43,447 nucleotides of DNA from Nitrososphaerota archaeon (GTDB taxonomy: Archaea; Thermoproteota; Nitrososphaeria; Nitrososphaerales; Nitrosopumilaceae). The DNA lies in the NCBI GenBank assembly GCA_028867615.1, contig JAGWGC010000002.1:1-43447 (forward strand), read 5' to 3'. Position 1 is the first letter of the stretch; each line of letters opens with the position of its first letter. The notes beneath the pieces are model-generated. The model ran no database searches. It worked only from the letters and a program-made list of their open reading frames with translations, and was not told the origin of the DNA. A program made the translations under genes and the position numbers. This document shows positions 25,216 through 34,048 of the stretch, piece by piece.

Positions 25216-25248
25216 ATACTAAATCATCTTGTGATATTGTTAAAATTA

Positions 25249-25737
25249 TTGAAAGATTGGTCGTTGAGGATACTAGTTGCAGAAGATTACAAAGATTTGG
25301 CAGACTCGTATAAAATTGCACTAGAAGAAAGAGGACATTTAGTAATAACAACAAGAGATGGTATCGAATGCATACAGACATACAATGACTATGTAAAACA
25401 AGGCACTGATGGTGAAAAACCGTATTTCGACGTAGTCATACTTGACCAAAACATGCCTGGAATGGATGGAATTGATGTGGCAAAGGAGATACAGAAAATA
25501 AATTTCAAGCAAAGAATAATTTTCATAACAGGACATGGTAACAATCTGATAAAAAAACTCAAGCAGTTAAGTGAGACAGTGGAAGTTATGAACAAACCAT
25601 TTACACTACAAGCTTTAATTACACAAATTGAAGGATGGCCAATCTACTTATGGAGAGAAAAAGCCAAACAAGGATTCAAAGGATGGGACGGATATGAAGG
25701 CACTTCGGTCCCAGTGGGCCCAAGCAGAACAGGTTAA
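25249..25737 (+). CDS. Receiver-only response regulator, tandem copy 2
   Basis: From the TTG at 25249 the protein has 162 residues and is closely similar to the preceding regulator (RILVAEDYKDLADSYKIALE; VVILDQNMPGM with D66; MNKPFTLQAL), including the tail GTSVPVGPSRTG. A GTG at 25231 would add six residues; I prefer the TTG because motif-to-start spacing then matches the sister gene. No DNA-binding domain. The two genes are 83 bp apart and each has its own motif-bearing promoter, so they can be expressed separately. Confidence 0.85.
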   Translation: MKDWSLRILVAEDYKDLADSYKIALEERGHLVITTRDGIECIQTYNDYVKQGTDGEKPYFDVVILDQNMPGMDGIDVAKEIQKINFKQRIIFITGHGNNLIKKLKQLSETVEVMNKPFTLQALITQIEGWPIYLWREKAKQGFKGWDGYEGTSVPVGPSRTG

Positions 25738-25865
25738 AACAAAAATGAAAGTATTGATTGTTTGTCTGTTTGATACACATGAGGACATACAAATTGGTTT
25801 GTAAATATCAAACAGGTGATAGTCATTATGACATCAAAATACCGGGTTTTAGGAGATAGTTAATT

Positions 25866-27332
25866 TTGCAAGATCATAAGACAAGCACCAGTTTGAGAAT
25901 TGGAATATCTGTTGCAATGATAATAATGATGTTAGGTCTTGCATTAGCCCTTAATGCCTTTACAACATATGCTATTACAAATCAGATGAAGGTTTTATCA
26001 GACTTGAACATACCAGTGAGCCAGGAAATAACACGAATGTATGCAATACAACAGATGCAGCAACATAGCATTTCCGACATGGTGACATATCAAAAGATGT
26101 CTAGCAATACAAACTATGAAATTTCCAAAAGCCAATTCGAGTCATACAATCAGGAGTGGGATTACGAAATCAAGAAAATCAAAGATCTAATAGATACATT
26201 TCTAAATTATGGATTAGACTCTGGAACTGCAAGGAATCTTTCAATTCTGAGTACAAATCTAAATGAAATAGAGTCGGCACATTTGCAATATGTACAAAGA
26301 GCAGATCAAATCTTTGAGACATATTATGGCAATACAAATAACTTGAATTCTGTTGTAACAGGTTTGGAAGCCCAGCAGAACCAAATTATCTTGAAAACAA
26401 TCCTACTAAATGACGAGGCCCAGAAATTAACTGATAGCCTTAATGCTGGCGTTGATGAGAGTAAGCAGAAAGCATTTACGTGGCAGTTGATAATCATTAC
26501 TTCAGCTGGGATCATGTCCTTAGCCTTAGGATATTTCCTCAATTTGATAAACAAAGACTTGGTACGAGAGGTAATTAGAAAAACAAGGTCACTTCAAAAA
26601 GCAAACAAAAAACTAGAAAAGATGAATATTTTAAAAGATGATTTCATAAACATTGCATCACATGAGTTAAAGAGTCCACTTCATCCGATATATGGTTTTG
26701 TTGAACTTGCACAAAACGGAGACATTGGAGCAGACGAGGCTCTTGCAGGAATATCAAAACAAGCACGACAATTAGAAGAAATAGCCAACAGGATTCTAGA
26801 CATTAGCAGAATAGACAATGGATCATTGTATTTATCCTATGAAAAGTTTGATCTCAGTAACATGTTATTGGAGATAACTTCATCGCAGGGATTAAACCTA
26901 GATGGAAAAATAAAAATTGAAACCAGTCTTGAAAAAGGAATCAGTATAGAAGCAGACAGGGTGAGAATAGGCCAGGTGGTTCGTAATTTGCTAAATAACG
27001 CATTAAAGTTTACTGAAGAGGGAACCATACGAGTCATCGTACGGTATAATTTACAAAAAAACTTGGTCGAAGTCACCATAAGAGATTGTGGTCCTGGCAT
27101 ACATCCCGAGATACTACCAAAATTGTTCAACAAGTTCATAACAAAAGGACCCAAAACAGAATCTTGGAAAGGTAATGGACTTGGCCTATATCTTAGTAGA
27201 GAAATAATAAATGCTCACGGTGGACATATTTTTGCACACAACAACAAAGAAGCTGGTGCTACATTCAAGTTCACAATCCCAATCATGCGACACCTAAACG
27301 CCATAGAATTACATGAAAAAATAATGAATTAA
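25866..27332 (+). CDS. Membrane-bound sensor histidine kinase
   Basis: A 488-residue kinase. Membrane helices at residues about 13-36 and 206-227 enclose a 170-residue extracytoplasmic helical sensor domain of four-helix-bundle type. A short coiled coil leads to HisKA with the phospho-acceptor H266 (FINIASHELKSPLHPIYGF), then HATPase with N-box NLLNNALKF, G1 DCGPGIHPEI and G2 GNGLGLYLSRE. The start is TTG. It lies downstream of two receiver-only regulators and upstream of a third, which are its likely targets. A weak form of the shared motif (GGACATACAAA, 25783-25793) lies 72 nt upstream. Confidence 0.9.
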   Translation: MQDHKTSTSLRIGISVAMIIMMLGLALALNAFTTYAITNQMKVLSDLNIPVSQEITRMYAIQQMQQHSISDMVTYQKMSSNTNYEISKSQFESYNQEWDYEIKKIKDLIDTFLNYGLDSGTARNLSILSTNLNEIESAHLQYVQRADQIFETYYGNTNNLNSVVTGLEAQQNQIILKTILLNDEAQKLTDSLNAGVDESKQKAFTWQLIIITSAGIMSLALGYFLNLINKDLVREVIRKTRSLQKANKKLEKMNILKDDFINIASHELKSPLHPIYGFVELAQNGDIGADEALAGISKQARQLEEIANRILDISRIDNGSLYLSYEKFDLSNMLLEITSSQGLNLDGKIKIETSLEKGISIEADRVRIGQVVRNLLNNALKFTEEGTIRVIVRYNLQKNLVEVTIRDCGPGIHPEILPKLFNKFITKGPKTESWKGNGLGLYLSREIINAHGGHIFAHNNKEAGATFKFTIPIMRHLNAIELHEKIMN

Positions 27333-27345
27333 GTATGTTCAGAGT

Positions 27346-27356
27346 GAACACACTAA
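27346..27356 (+). promoter_or_regulatory. Shared motif copy, GAACACACTAA
   Basis: Lies 40 nt before the ATG at 27397 and is followed by TCTTAATC. Confidence 0.5.
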
Positions 27357-27396
27357 TCTTAATCAAACAAATCAGTCAAATTTAATAAGACATCAA

Positions 27397-27801
27397 ATGG
27401 GATTACATATCTTAGCAGCAGACGACAACGAGTTTGCAGGATTGCAGTATAAAAAAGTCTTTGAAAAACATCAACATGATATCACCATAGCAAAAGATGG
27501 AGAGGCATGTGTTGAGGCATACAAGAAAAAACTTTATGAGAATAGATCAGATGTGGATCCATTCAATGTAGTTTTACTGGATTTCGTAATGCCAAAGAAG
27601 AATGGAGTGCGAGTAGCAAAAGAAATCTTGGAATTGCGGCCTCATCAAAAGATAATTTTTGTCTCTGCCTTTGGAAATGGTATTCTAGATGATGCCTCGG
27701 TATTTCTAAAAGATGATGTAGAGATAATACAAAAGCCATTTTCTCTAGAGTTTTTGGTCAATAAGATAGAAAGCATCCATGCATTAAGAAACATACGCTA
27801 A
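27397..27801 (+). CDS. Receiver-only response regulator
   Basis: A 134-residue receiver: HILAADDNEFAGLQYKKVFE with the acidic pair D9/D10, D62 in VVLLDFVMPKKNG, a switch Ser in IIFVSAFGNG, and K in IQKPFSLEFLV. It is shorter than the other three regulators here and lacks their C-terminal tail. It follows the membrane kinase by 64 bp but has its own motif-bearing promoter. No output domain, so it probably works by protein contact or as a phosphorelay intermediate. Confidence 0.88.
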   Translation: MGLHILAADDNEFAGLQYKKVFEKHQHDITIAKDGEACVEAYKKKLYENRSDVDPFNVVLLDFVMPKKNGVRVAKEILELRPHQKIIFVSAFGNGILDDASVFLKDDVEIIQKPFSLEFLVNKIESIHALRNIR

Positions 27802-27885
27802 AACACATATTCTTCCATTTTGGACACAATTAATCAAAAGAATTGCAGAGTACCTTATCTATAAAAAATTAGTATTTACATGTGA

Positions 27886-28188
27886 TTGTCTGATACGTTA
27901 ACACTAGACCTTCCCCACGCCATGATCCAAGGTATTGAGAAGGTTTGTAAAAAAGAGGGGTGCACAAGCCAAGAATTTATCCGGACTGCAATATCAAAGA
28001 TGCTTTTTGAGCAGTTCAAGCCTGCACCTGAATCAAACATCCTTGTCACAAAAGAGATGAATTTGGGACACAGTAAGGGTTTAGACAATCCATGTTATGA
28101 TATCCCATTGGAGAGAATAATTGCTGTAAGATATACTCTTGACGATGGAAAAATAATACACATAATGCGTGGAAAAAAATCCTGCTGA
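27886..28188 (+). CDS. Ribbon-helix-helix-like small protein
   Basis: A 100-residue protein starting at TTG. Residues 3-45 (TLTLDLPHAMIQGIEKVCKK then EGCTSQEFIRTAISKML) match the strand-helix-helix pattern of RHH DNA-binding proteins, with a C-terminal beta-like part (RIIAVRYTLDDGKIIHIMRG). Together with the similar protein at 5314 it suggests a small family with an RHH head and beta tail. It could supply the DNA-binding output missing from the receiver-only regulators around it, but this is speculation. It is convergent with the soluble kinase gene, 26 bp between stops. Confidence 0.6.
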   Translation: MSDTLTLDLPHAMIQGIEKVCKKEGCTSQEFIRTAISKMLFEQFKPAPESNILVTKEMNLGHSKGLDNPCYDIPLERIIAVRYTLDDGKIIHIMRGKKSC

Positions 28189-28214
28189 GTTTTGCATGTG
28201 GATTTTTTGCCCGC

Positions 28215-29306
28215 CTAGGCAACATAATTATCATTCATGTGGTACTTGGGGGCTATGTTTTTTGGCAATCTCACTGTGAAAACAGTCGGGGGAGATTTTA
28301 CTGTCAATGTGCCACCGTGTTGTTCTACTATATTTTTACATATTGAAAGTCCAAGACCAGTACCGGTTTGTTTTGTAGTGAACAGTGGATCAAATATCTT
28401 GGACTGGATTTCAAGTGGAATTCCAGGACCAGTATCTTCAAATTCAATCTGTATGGTATAACCCAAATCCATCACTCGTATCTTTATTTCGCCCCTGTCA
28501 TCCATTGCCTGTACTGCATTACTTATCAAGTTAGAAAATACAGCTTCGAGTTTTCGTGGATCACAATTTATTGTTACATCGGTATGTGGTTTTAATATTA
28601 AAACTTCTGGAGGAAGCAACGTATTACCAATTGCGCCGTCAATCATTGAAAGTAATGATGTCTGTTGTAGCAAGAGTTCTGATCTTTTTACAAAGTTTAG
28701 AACATCATCTATCTGATGTGTTATTCTCTGAATGGCGCGATCAAACCTTCCAAAATGTGGCAATTTTTCTTCGATACGCATGTTCGGTTTTGCTCTCATT
28801 ATATCCATTGTATTTTTAACAACAGATAATGGATTTCTGAGGTCATGTGCAAGCCTTGCTGCTAATTCTCCTATTACTGTGAATTTTTCAGCTTTTATTA
28901 GATCTTGTGTCTTTTCATCCACTTGTTTTGCAAGAAAGTCCCGTTGCATAGATAATTCTTTTTCTTTTGATAGTACTGTATCTAATTTAGATTTTAAATC
29001 CCTAGTCATTTGATCATAATGGAATTTCTGTTTTTCAAGTTCTAGATTAGACCTAATCAATTCATCATTTTTCTTGTTCAAAGATGCGCTAATGTCAAGT
29101 AAAAACCCCACCTTGTCTTGCAAATCATGGTTAATGGTGGATAATTCTTTGATCTTCTCCATCGATTCGTTTGCAATATTTGTCAGACGTCGTTCTTTTT
29201 CTTGTAGTTCACACCTTGTTGCATCCAATTCTTTGAAGGCTTTACCGGTCAATGTGCTTAGATCTTCTAGAAGAGTTTTTTGTGGCTCAGGTTGAGGTTG
29301 TGACAA
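28215..29306 (-). CDS. Soluble histidine kinase with coiled coil
   Basis: A 363-residue kinase without membrane segments. Residues about 25-140 form a long coiled coil, then HisKA with H154 in LAARLAHDLRNPLSVVKN and HATPase with N-box (NLISNAVQAM), G1 (EDTGPGIPLEI) and G2 (TGTGLGLSICKNIVEQHGG). It resembles NtrB-type kinases that receive input through partner proteins. Start is TTG at 29306. It is transcribed against the membrane kinase cluster and may feed the same receivers. Confidence 0.9.
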   Translation of the reverse strand: MSQPQPEPQKTLLEDLSTLTGKAFKELDATRCELQEKERRLTNIANESMEKIKELSTINHDLQDKVGFLLDISASLNKKNDELIRSNLELEKQKFHYDQMTRDLKSKLDTVLSKEKELSMQRDFLAKQVDEKTQDLIKAEKFTVIGELAARLAHDLRNPLSVVKNTMDIMRAKPNMRIEEKLPHFGRFDRAIQRITHQIDDVLNFVKRSELLLQQTSLLSMIDGAIGNTLLPPEVLILKPHTDVTINCDPRKLEAVFSNLISNAVQAMDDRGEIKIRVMDLGYTIQIEFEDTGPGIPLEIQSKIFDPLFTTKQTGTGLGLSICKNIVEQHGGTLTVKSPPTVFTVRLPKNIAPKYHMNDNYVA

Positions 29307-29512
29307 TCCAATTTTTAATCAAGTAGCAGATACATTAACTCTTATGGTTGTTTATTTCAAACAAACAGTGCTGTAATGAGCATCATTTTCAACACATATT
29401 TAACAAATAGTCAATTCTGAAAATGAATACGTAATCATACCATGTTTTTAACACAAACAAGCTAAGATATTTCCATACGTACTCGTTACCATGTGACAAT
29501 GCTGGTGAAATA

Positions 29513-29941
29513 GTGTTTAAACACATTTTTGTACCATATGACGGTTCCAATCATTCAAAGCATGCATTTCATGTAGCACTAGAGATTGCAACAAAATTTG
29601 GATCCAGGATTACACTTGTCACCTGTTTGTTTAGACCCCCTGAAGATGAATCATTTTACATTTTAGAACATGTAAAGAATGTGGATAGTCTAAGAAATAA
29701 TGCAATAATAGATCTAGGTAGGCTGCAGGAGATTGCAAAAATAAACAAGATTTCTGCAGAAGTGCATGTCATGTCATGCAATTCGGCGGTTGAGACACTG
29801 ACAACATTTGCCAATTCCAACAAAGTTGATCTCATAGTCATGGGAACTAGAGGAAATACAGGATTCAAACCCCTACTCTTAGGCAGTGTTTCAATAGGAG
29901 TGTCTCAACATGCCACATGTCCAATACTTCTTGTAAAGTAA
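29513..29941 (+). CDS. Universal stress protein (UspA family)
   Basis: A 142-residue single Usp domain: HIFVPYDGSNHSKHAFHVAL at the start and the ATP-binding loop G-x2-G-x9-G-[ST] in GTRGNTGFKPLLLGSVS, ending CPILLVK. Such proteins bind ATP and act in stress and energy sensing. The GTG start at 29513 is the only good one. A weak form of the shared motif (ACACAAACAAG, 29451-29461) lies 51 nt upstream. Confidence 0.9.
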   Translation: MFKHIFVPYDGSNHSKHAFHVALEIATKFGSRITLVTCLFRPPEDESFYILEHVKNVDSLRNNAIIDLGRLQEIAKINKISAEVHVMSCNSAVETLTTFANSNKVDLIVMGTRGNTGFKPLLLGSVSIGVSQHATCPILLVK

Positions 29942-29971
29942 AATTACAGAAAACACAATCAATAATGAAAA

Positions 29972-30595
29972 TTAGTTTATCAACAATATCTTTGGTGAAT
30001 TGTAAATTTTCCTATATAGAACTAGAAATCCAAGAAATTCAAATTGTTCCACAAGAAGTATTGTGTCCAAGTTAACCATCCACCCTCCCATCAGATCATT
30101 CATTATGGCATAAGTCATTGATATTATGTGATCTGCATAGTTGATATTAGATACATCAAACATGGTGTTTCCTTGTTTAATGCCCATGATTTTGTGAATA
30201 TCGATAGAACTCATTTTATTTGTATCATAATTTGAAAATAACATGCTTGATATCAAATGTTTTTCATCAGAGTATATGGTATTTCCTCGTTCAATCCACA
30301 CAAGAGTACTTGCAAAATACGCAATTAAAACAAGCGAGAATACAATTGCAATTTTGCCAGACTTTCCTTTTATTGTTTTTGTCATCTGATTCAAAAATAA
30401 ATCACCAAAACGTCCAAGTTTTTGTTTATGAGCCAGAAATATTAACACAAACATGAGCGAGGAAACAAGACCAAGGCTTCCAATCCAGTGAGCTGAAAAA
30501 TACGCATAAAAGACCATCCGTACTGGTAGAAAGATACCTGTAATTACCCCGAACACAATTAATTTCTCTTTAATGTCAGGCAGTTTGCCCCTCAA
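29972..30595 (-). CDS. Membrane protein of unknown function at the end of the che cluster
   Basis: A 207-residue protein with hydrophobic segments at about 12-32, 38-56 and 83-102, then a hydrophilic stretch of 60 residues and weaker hydrophobic helices near the C-terminus. It begins with a TTG (MRGKLPDIKEK). No family recognised. It follows cheD on the same strand after 164 bp of gene-free DNA, so co-transcription is uncertain. The region 30596-30759 shows nothing recognisable. Confidence 0.6.
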   Translation of the reverse strand: MRGKLPDIKEKLIVFGVITGIFLPVRMVFYAYFSAHWIGSLGLVSSLMFVLIFLAHKQKLGRFGDLFLNQMTKTIKGKSGKIAIVFSLVLIAYFASTLVWIERGNTIYSDEKHLISSMLFSNYDTNKMSSIDIHKIMGIKQGNTMFDVSNINYADHIISMTYAIMNDLMGGWMVNLDTILLVEQFEFLGFLVLYRKIYNSPKILLIN

Positions 30596-30759
30596 TGCCT
30601 ATCATTCCCAGAATAAATTTGACAAGGTCTGATATTTATCTATCTACAAAATGACTCTTAGGATCCTCAGATATTCATGGATTGTTGACAAAATCAGTGT
30701 CGATCACAGTTTCTATCAGTCAACATGAATATCTTGAAATGATTTTTTCTAATATAGAA

Positions 30760-31257
30760 TTAGATTATTTTTTCGAATTTTTTAAGGTTTGATGTAATGA
30801 TCATGGTTCCAGAGTTCAGGTCAAATCTAACCCATCGTCCAAAATTTTCACCGGTGTCTTCAGAAACAAGTGGTATGTTATTTTCTTTTAAGATTTGTTT
30901 CAGAGATATGACATTTCTAGGTCCCACGTTAAACAAACCGGTCTCAGATTCATGTGCAAATATAGTAGCCCCCCCTGCCATCTTGGCTTGTATTCTTTTA
31001 GGATCTGCACCTTTTTGTATCATGTCGCATATCATGTATGAGAGCGCCTCATCAGCATATTTTCCAATGTCGTTTTTTATAGCAGATTGTTTGCCATCTG
31101 ATTTTCTTGGCAACATCACATGTGCCATGCCTGCAACGTGTGACACTAGATCAAAAAGACAGATGGCAACACACGAACCAACAAAAGTTTTCAGCTCTTC
31201 AGTTTCATTAGTTATTATTTCCAAACATCCCATTTTTATCTCAATTACATGTTTCAT
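30760..31257 (-). CDS. cheD: CheD, chemoreceptor glutamine deamidase
   Basis: A 165-residue protein with the CheD core VGSCVAICLFD (catalytic C29) and AGMAHVMLP (H46), then QAKMAGGATIF and NVGPRNV as in other CheD proteins. CheD deamidates glutamines in MCPs and, in CheC/CheD systems, binds CheC and stimulates its phosphatase activity. The gene follows cheC with a 15-nt gap, the classical pairing. It is the last recognisable chemotaxis gene of the cluster. Confidence 0.93.
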   Translation of the reverse strand: MKHVIEIKMGCLEIITNETEELKTFVGSCVAICLFDLVSHVAGMAHVMLPRKSDGKQSAIKNDIGKYADEALSYMICDMIQKGADPKRIQAKMAGGATIFAHESETGLFNVGPRNVISLKQILKENNIPLVSEDTGENFGRWVRFDLNSGTMIITSNLKKFEKII

Positions 31258-31272
31258 TAAAAGATCAAAATC

Positions 31273-31860
31273 CTACACCATAAGTTTTACTTCGGAAGGG
31301 TTTTGAATTAAAAGCATACGTATCACAATACCAGATTTGAGCCCATGGAATTCCACATGTGAGACAATTAGTTCACCTGATTCATTTCCAAAATCAGACA
31401 CTACTGCTTCCAGCAATGTTCTGAAAAATTCAACTGCATATCCCGGTACTGATGAACATATTTTGTAGCCAGTATCATCAGATATTGCATTGATGATTGA
31501 TGCAGTAAGTATGTTTCCAATTTCCGATATTGATGACGGTGTAATTTCTTCCAGTTCGTTTGAGATTGTCTTGCCAAGTAGTTTCGATACCAATGTTTTT
31601 GATTCGTTTTCTGGGAGATACAACAATGCACCCATGTGTAGATCCCCATCACATTTTATATACACTGCAGACATTACATTCATTTCTTCGAGATCTGAAA
31701 TTATCAAGTCTAGATTTGTAATGGACATTTCCTGTGTTTTTTTTATAGAATGCGTGATTATCTCTCCCAGCATAGTTCCTAGTGCTGGAATTGTTTTGTG
31801 CACAATGAAAGAGTCAAGAACAGAATTTAATTTTTGCAAGTCATTACAGTTAGTACTCAA
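31273..31860 (-). CDS. cheC: CheC-family CheY-P phosphatase (copy paired with cheD)
   Basis: A 195-residue CheC. The phosphatase helix with the E-x-x-N signature is seen at PSSISEIGNILTASIINAIS. The N-terminal symmetric half carries no clear second E-x-x-N, so only one active site is probable. CheC removes phosphate from CheY and is controlled by CheD, whose gene follows. It differs clearly from the second CheC at 33440, so the two probably have different partners or strengths. Confidence 0.88.
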   Translation of the reverse strand: MSTNCNDLQKLNSVLDSFIVHKTIPALGTMLGEIITHSIKKTQEMSITNLDLIISDLEEMNVMSAVYIKCDGDLHMGALLYLPENESKTLVSKLLGKTISNELEEITPSSISEIGNILTASIINAISDDTGYKICSSVPGYAVEFFRTLLEAVVSDFGNESGELIVSHVEFHGLKSGIVIRMLLIQNPSEVKLMV

Positions 31861-31922
31861 TTTCTACAACTCGTCATTTATCACATAATGAAAAAACACA
31901 TGTTGTGTATTGAAAACTATTC

Positions 31923-32322
31923 TCATCATGTTATTTCGACCTGATAACCTTGCTCATCACCATAGCTACGTTAGATCTATCAAATGGCTTTATCACATAG
32001 TCTCTTGCGCCTGATTTTATCGCATCCTGTACGATGTGCTTTTGCTCAACTGATGTAACCATGATTACCTTGGCTCTCGGATTAAATCGAATAATTGTCT
32101 TGAGGGCTTGTATTCCATCTGCCTTGGGCATGTTCACATCCATTGTTACTATGTCAGGCTTGAATTGCTTGTAGGCCTCAACTGCTGCAAGGCCATCACC
32201 TGCCTCATATATTTGAGATACCAATCCGTGTGATACTAGTATATCTTTCAGTACAACTCTCATAAATGATGCATCATCCACAATCAGTACTTTGACTGCA
32301 CTAGTTGTAGACATGTTATGTC
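31923..32322 (-). repeat. 400-bp identical direct repeat, copy 1 (contains cheY)
   Basis: Every base matches 36665-37064 (offset 4742) by line-by-line reading. The repeat extends 7-8 nt past each end of cheY. On one side it includes the sequence that in copy 2 is the cheB start, and on the other the sequence that in copy 2 is the cheW stop. Confidence 0.95.
31931..32314 (-). CDS. cheY: CheY response regulator, distal copy
   Basis: A 127-residue CheY with D13/D14, phospho-acceptor D59 (VTMDVNMP), T87 and K109 (YVIKPF), identical in every residue to the copy at 36673. It carries the chemotaxis output to the archaellum motor, in archaea usually through CheF. The frame is open five codons further upstream, but the ATG at 32314 matches the other copy exactly. 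The gene stands alone between cheR and cheC with a 186-bp upstream gap, so it may have its own promoter (a TATA-like stretch lies within about 40 nt). Confidence 0.95.
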   Translation of the reverse strand: MSTTSAVKVLIVDDASFMRVVLKDILVSHGLVSQIYEAGDGLAAVEAYKQFKPDIVTMDVNMPKADGIQALKTIIRFNPRAKVIMVTSVEQKHIVQDAIKSGARDYVIKPFDRSNVAMVMSKVIRSK

Positions 32323-32500
32323 CCCACATGATTTGTAAATTTTGACAATGCTGTAGTTTTAATCATGACAAGTGTTTTTTCATGCAAAAATGTAAATGTC
32401 ATCAACCATATTTTTCATTCATGATTGTAATATCAGTACGCTTGTTCAATTCGATCATACAGAAGTAACAAATACACAAAATCAAAAAATCACATATCAT

Positions 32501-33349
32501 TCAATTATTGGGTTGCGAGATTTTTTTGTAAATTCGTTCCCTTGCCATTAAGGGGTCGAATAATTTTTGACATCGTTTCCCAAACAGGGTTTCATCCATG
32601 CCCAATACTAAATAACCAGAATCTCTCAAACCCTTGTAAAATTTTGTCAAGATTAACTCCTGTGCCTCTTTTTCATAATATATCAACACATTTCTACAAA
32701 AAACAACATCAAAAGATTGTATAGTATCAGAGAGAATGTCTCCTGATTTGAAGGTCACCATATCTTTTATAGACTGCACAACCTCATATTCTACATTATT
32801 TTGATCATCAGTTATTTTTCTGAAATTGTTTTCGATGATATTTAGTGGTAGGCTTTCAACACTTTTTGCTGGATATCTGCCACGCTCTGCAAATTGGATT
32901 GCCATCTTGTTAACATCATTTGCAACAACCTCTATATCCAGATTGGTCATTTTTCCAATCACTTGTTTGAACAACATGGCAATTGAATATGGCTCTTCAC
33001 CTGAAGCACAACCTGCACTCCACACTCGTATTTTTCTGCGCTCACCAATACCTGACAGTATTTGAGGAAGTATTGATAATTGAAATCTATCAAACACTGT
33101 AGAGTCCCTAAAAAAATTTGTAACATTAATTGATAGCGATAAGAACATCTCCTCGAATTCTTTGCGGTCATTTTTTAGAACAAGTGCGTATTGAGAATAC
33201 TCCGATATATCGAGTATCCTCATTCTCCTATCTAGTCTCCTTTTTATAAACGCAGGTTTGTATCTAACAAGGTCTAGGCCATAGCTTGCAAAAATCTTGT
33301 TAAACTCACCCATTACTTCTGCGTTTAGGGTCAAACCATTCAGACTCAA
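32501..33349 (-). CDS. cheR: CheR, MCP methyltransferase
   Basis: A 282-residue CheR. The N-terminal helical domain (FIKRRLDRRM, the Arg-rich helix that contacts receptors) is followed by the SAM-binding domain with VWSAGCASGEEPYSIAM and later FDVVFCRNVLIYY. It methylates glutamates of MCPs using S-adenosylmethionine and opposes CheB. The start is TTG at 33349. It follows the upstream cheC gene by 90 nt in the same direction. Confidence 0.93.
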   Translation of the reverse strand: MSLNGLTLNAEVMGEFNKIFASYGLDLVRYKPAFIKRRLDRRMRILDISEYSQYALVLKNDRKEFEEMFLSLSINVTNFFRDSTVFDRFQLSILPQILSGIGERRKIRVWSAGCASGEEPYSIAMLFKQVIGKMTNLDIEVVANDVNKMAIQFAERGRYPAKSVESLPLNIIENNFRKITDDQNNVEYEVVQSIKDMVTFKSGDILSDTIQSFDVVFCRNVLIYYEKEAQELILTKFYKGLRDSGYLVLGMDETLFGKRCQKLFDPLMARERIYKKISQPNN

Positions 33350-33439
33350 TTTCTTCCACTCGGACCGTTTTTGTAGATCATACTACAGTTACCATTCCGG
33401 CTCCACGTAGAATCGCTGTTAAATGCAATCATTTCCACA

Positions 33440-34039
33440 TTACCTTTCAGGATTCAGTAGTTTCCTAGCATTATCATAATCTTGGATTATCAACATACGT
33501 AATAGCAGACCGCTGTCTTTGCCAGTGAATTCTACTTCTGTCACCATGTCACCAGTAGGACATACAAACTCCGATGCATGTGGCTCTAGCAATGCAGCAA
33601 GCGATGTCATTGCAAAATCAGGAGTGGATAGTTCGACTTTTAGCCCTGTGTGATCAGCCAGCGCATTAAAGAAGGAGCCAGACATGATGTTCCCCACCTC
33701 CGATATTGCAGATTTGGACATATCATCTAACGAGTCTATTTTATCAATGCACATTAGTTTTGCGGCAATTTCTTTTGCACTTTGTTCTGGCATAGTATAT
33801 AAAATTCCTAGACGAATGTCACCGCCACCATGTAAAAATACGGAACATGCAACTATTTCCTGGATAACGTTATCTACATGTCCAATTTTAGAAATTTCCA
33901 TATGTGTTTGTTTTACAACATGGTTGACAGATTCTCCAAGAAGTGACGATAAAGCAACAGATGTTTTTTGTGTAATATAAGAATCAAGAACACCTTCAAG
34001 AACATTCACTTCAACTTGGTCTAAGATATTAGTTGTCAT
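33440..34039 (-). CDS. CheC-family CheY-P phosphatase (copy next to cheA)
   Basis: A 199-residue CheC relative with the phosphatase helix KSAISEVGNIMSGSFFNALADH (E and N of E-x-x-N present). It is paralogous to the protein at 31273 but differs widely. The position, 9 nt after cheA, suggests coupled expression with the kinase. Presumed role: dephosphorylation of CheY-P; it may act without CheD. Confidence 0.85.
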   Translation of the reverse strand: MTTNILDQVEVNVLEGVLDSYITQKTSVALSSLLGESVNHVVKQTHMEISKIGHVDNVIQEIVACSVFLHGGGDIRLGILYTMPEQSAKEIAAKLMCIDKIDSLDDMSKSAISEVGNIMSGSFFNALADHTGLKVELSTPDFAMTSLAALLEPHASEFVCPTGDMVTEVEFTGKDSGLLLRMLIIQDYDNARKLLNPER

Positions 34040-34048
34040 TTTTATATC

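Noticed and set aside
30797-31306. 169-codon plus-strand frame
   Set aside because: Antisense shadow of cheD, which has clear catalytic motifs.
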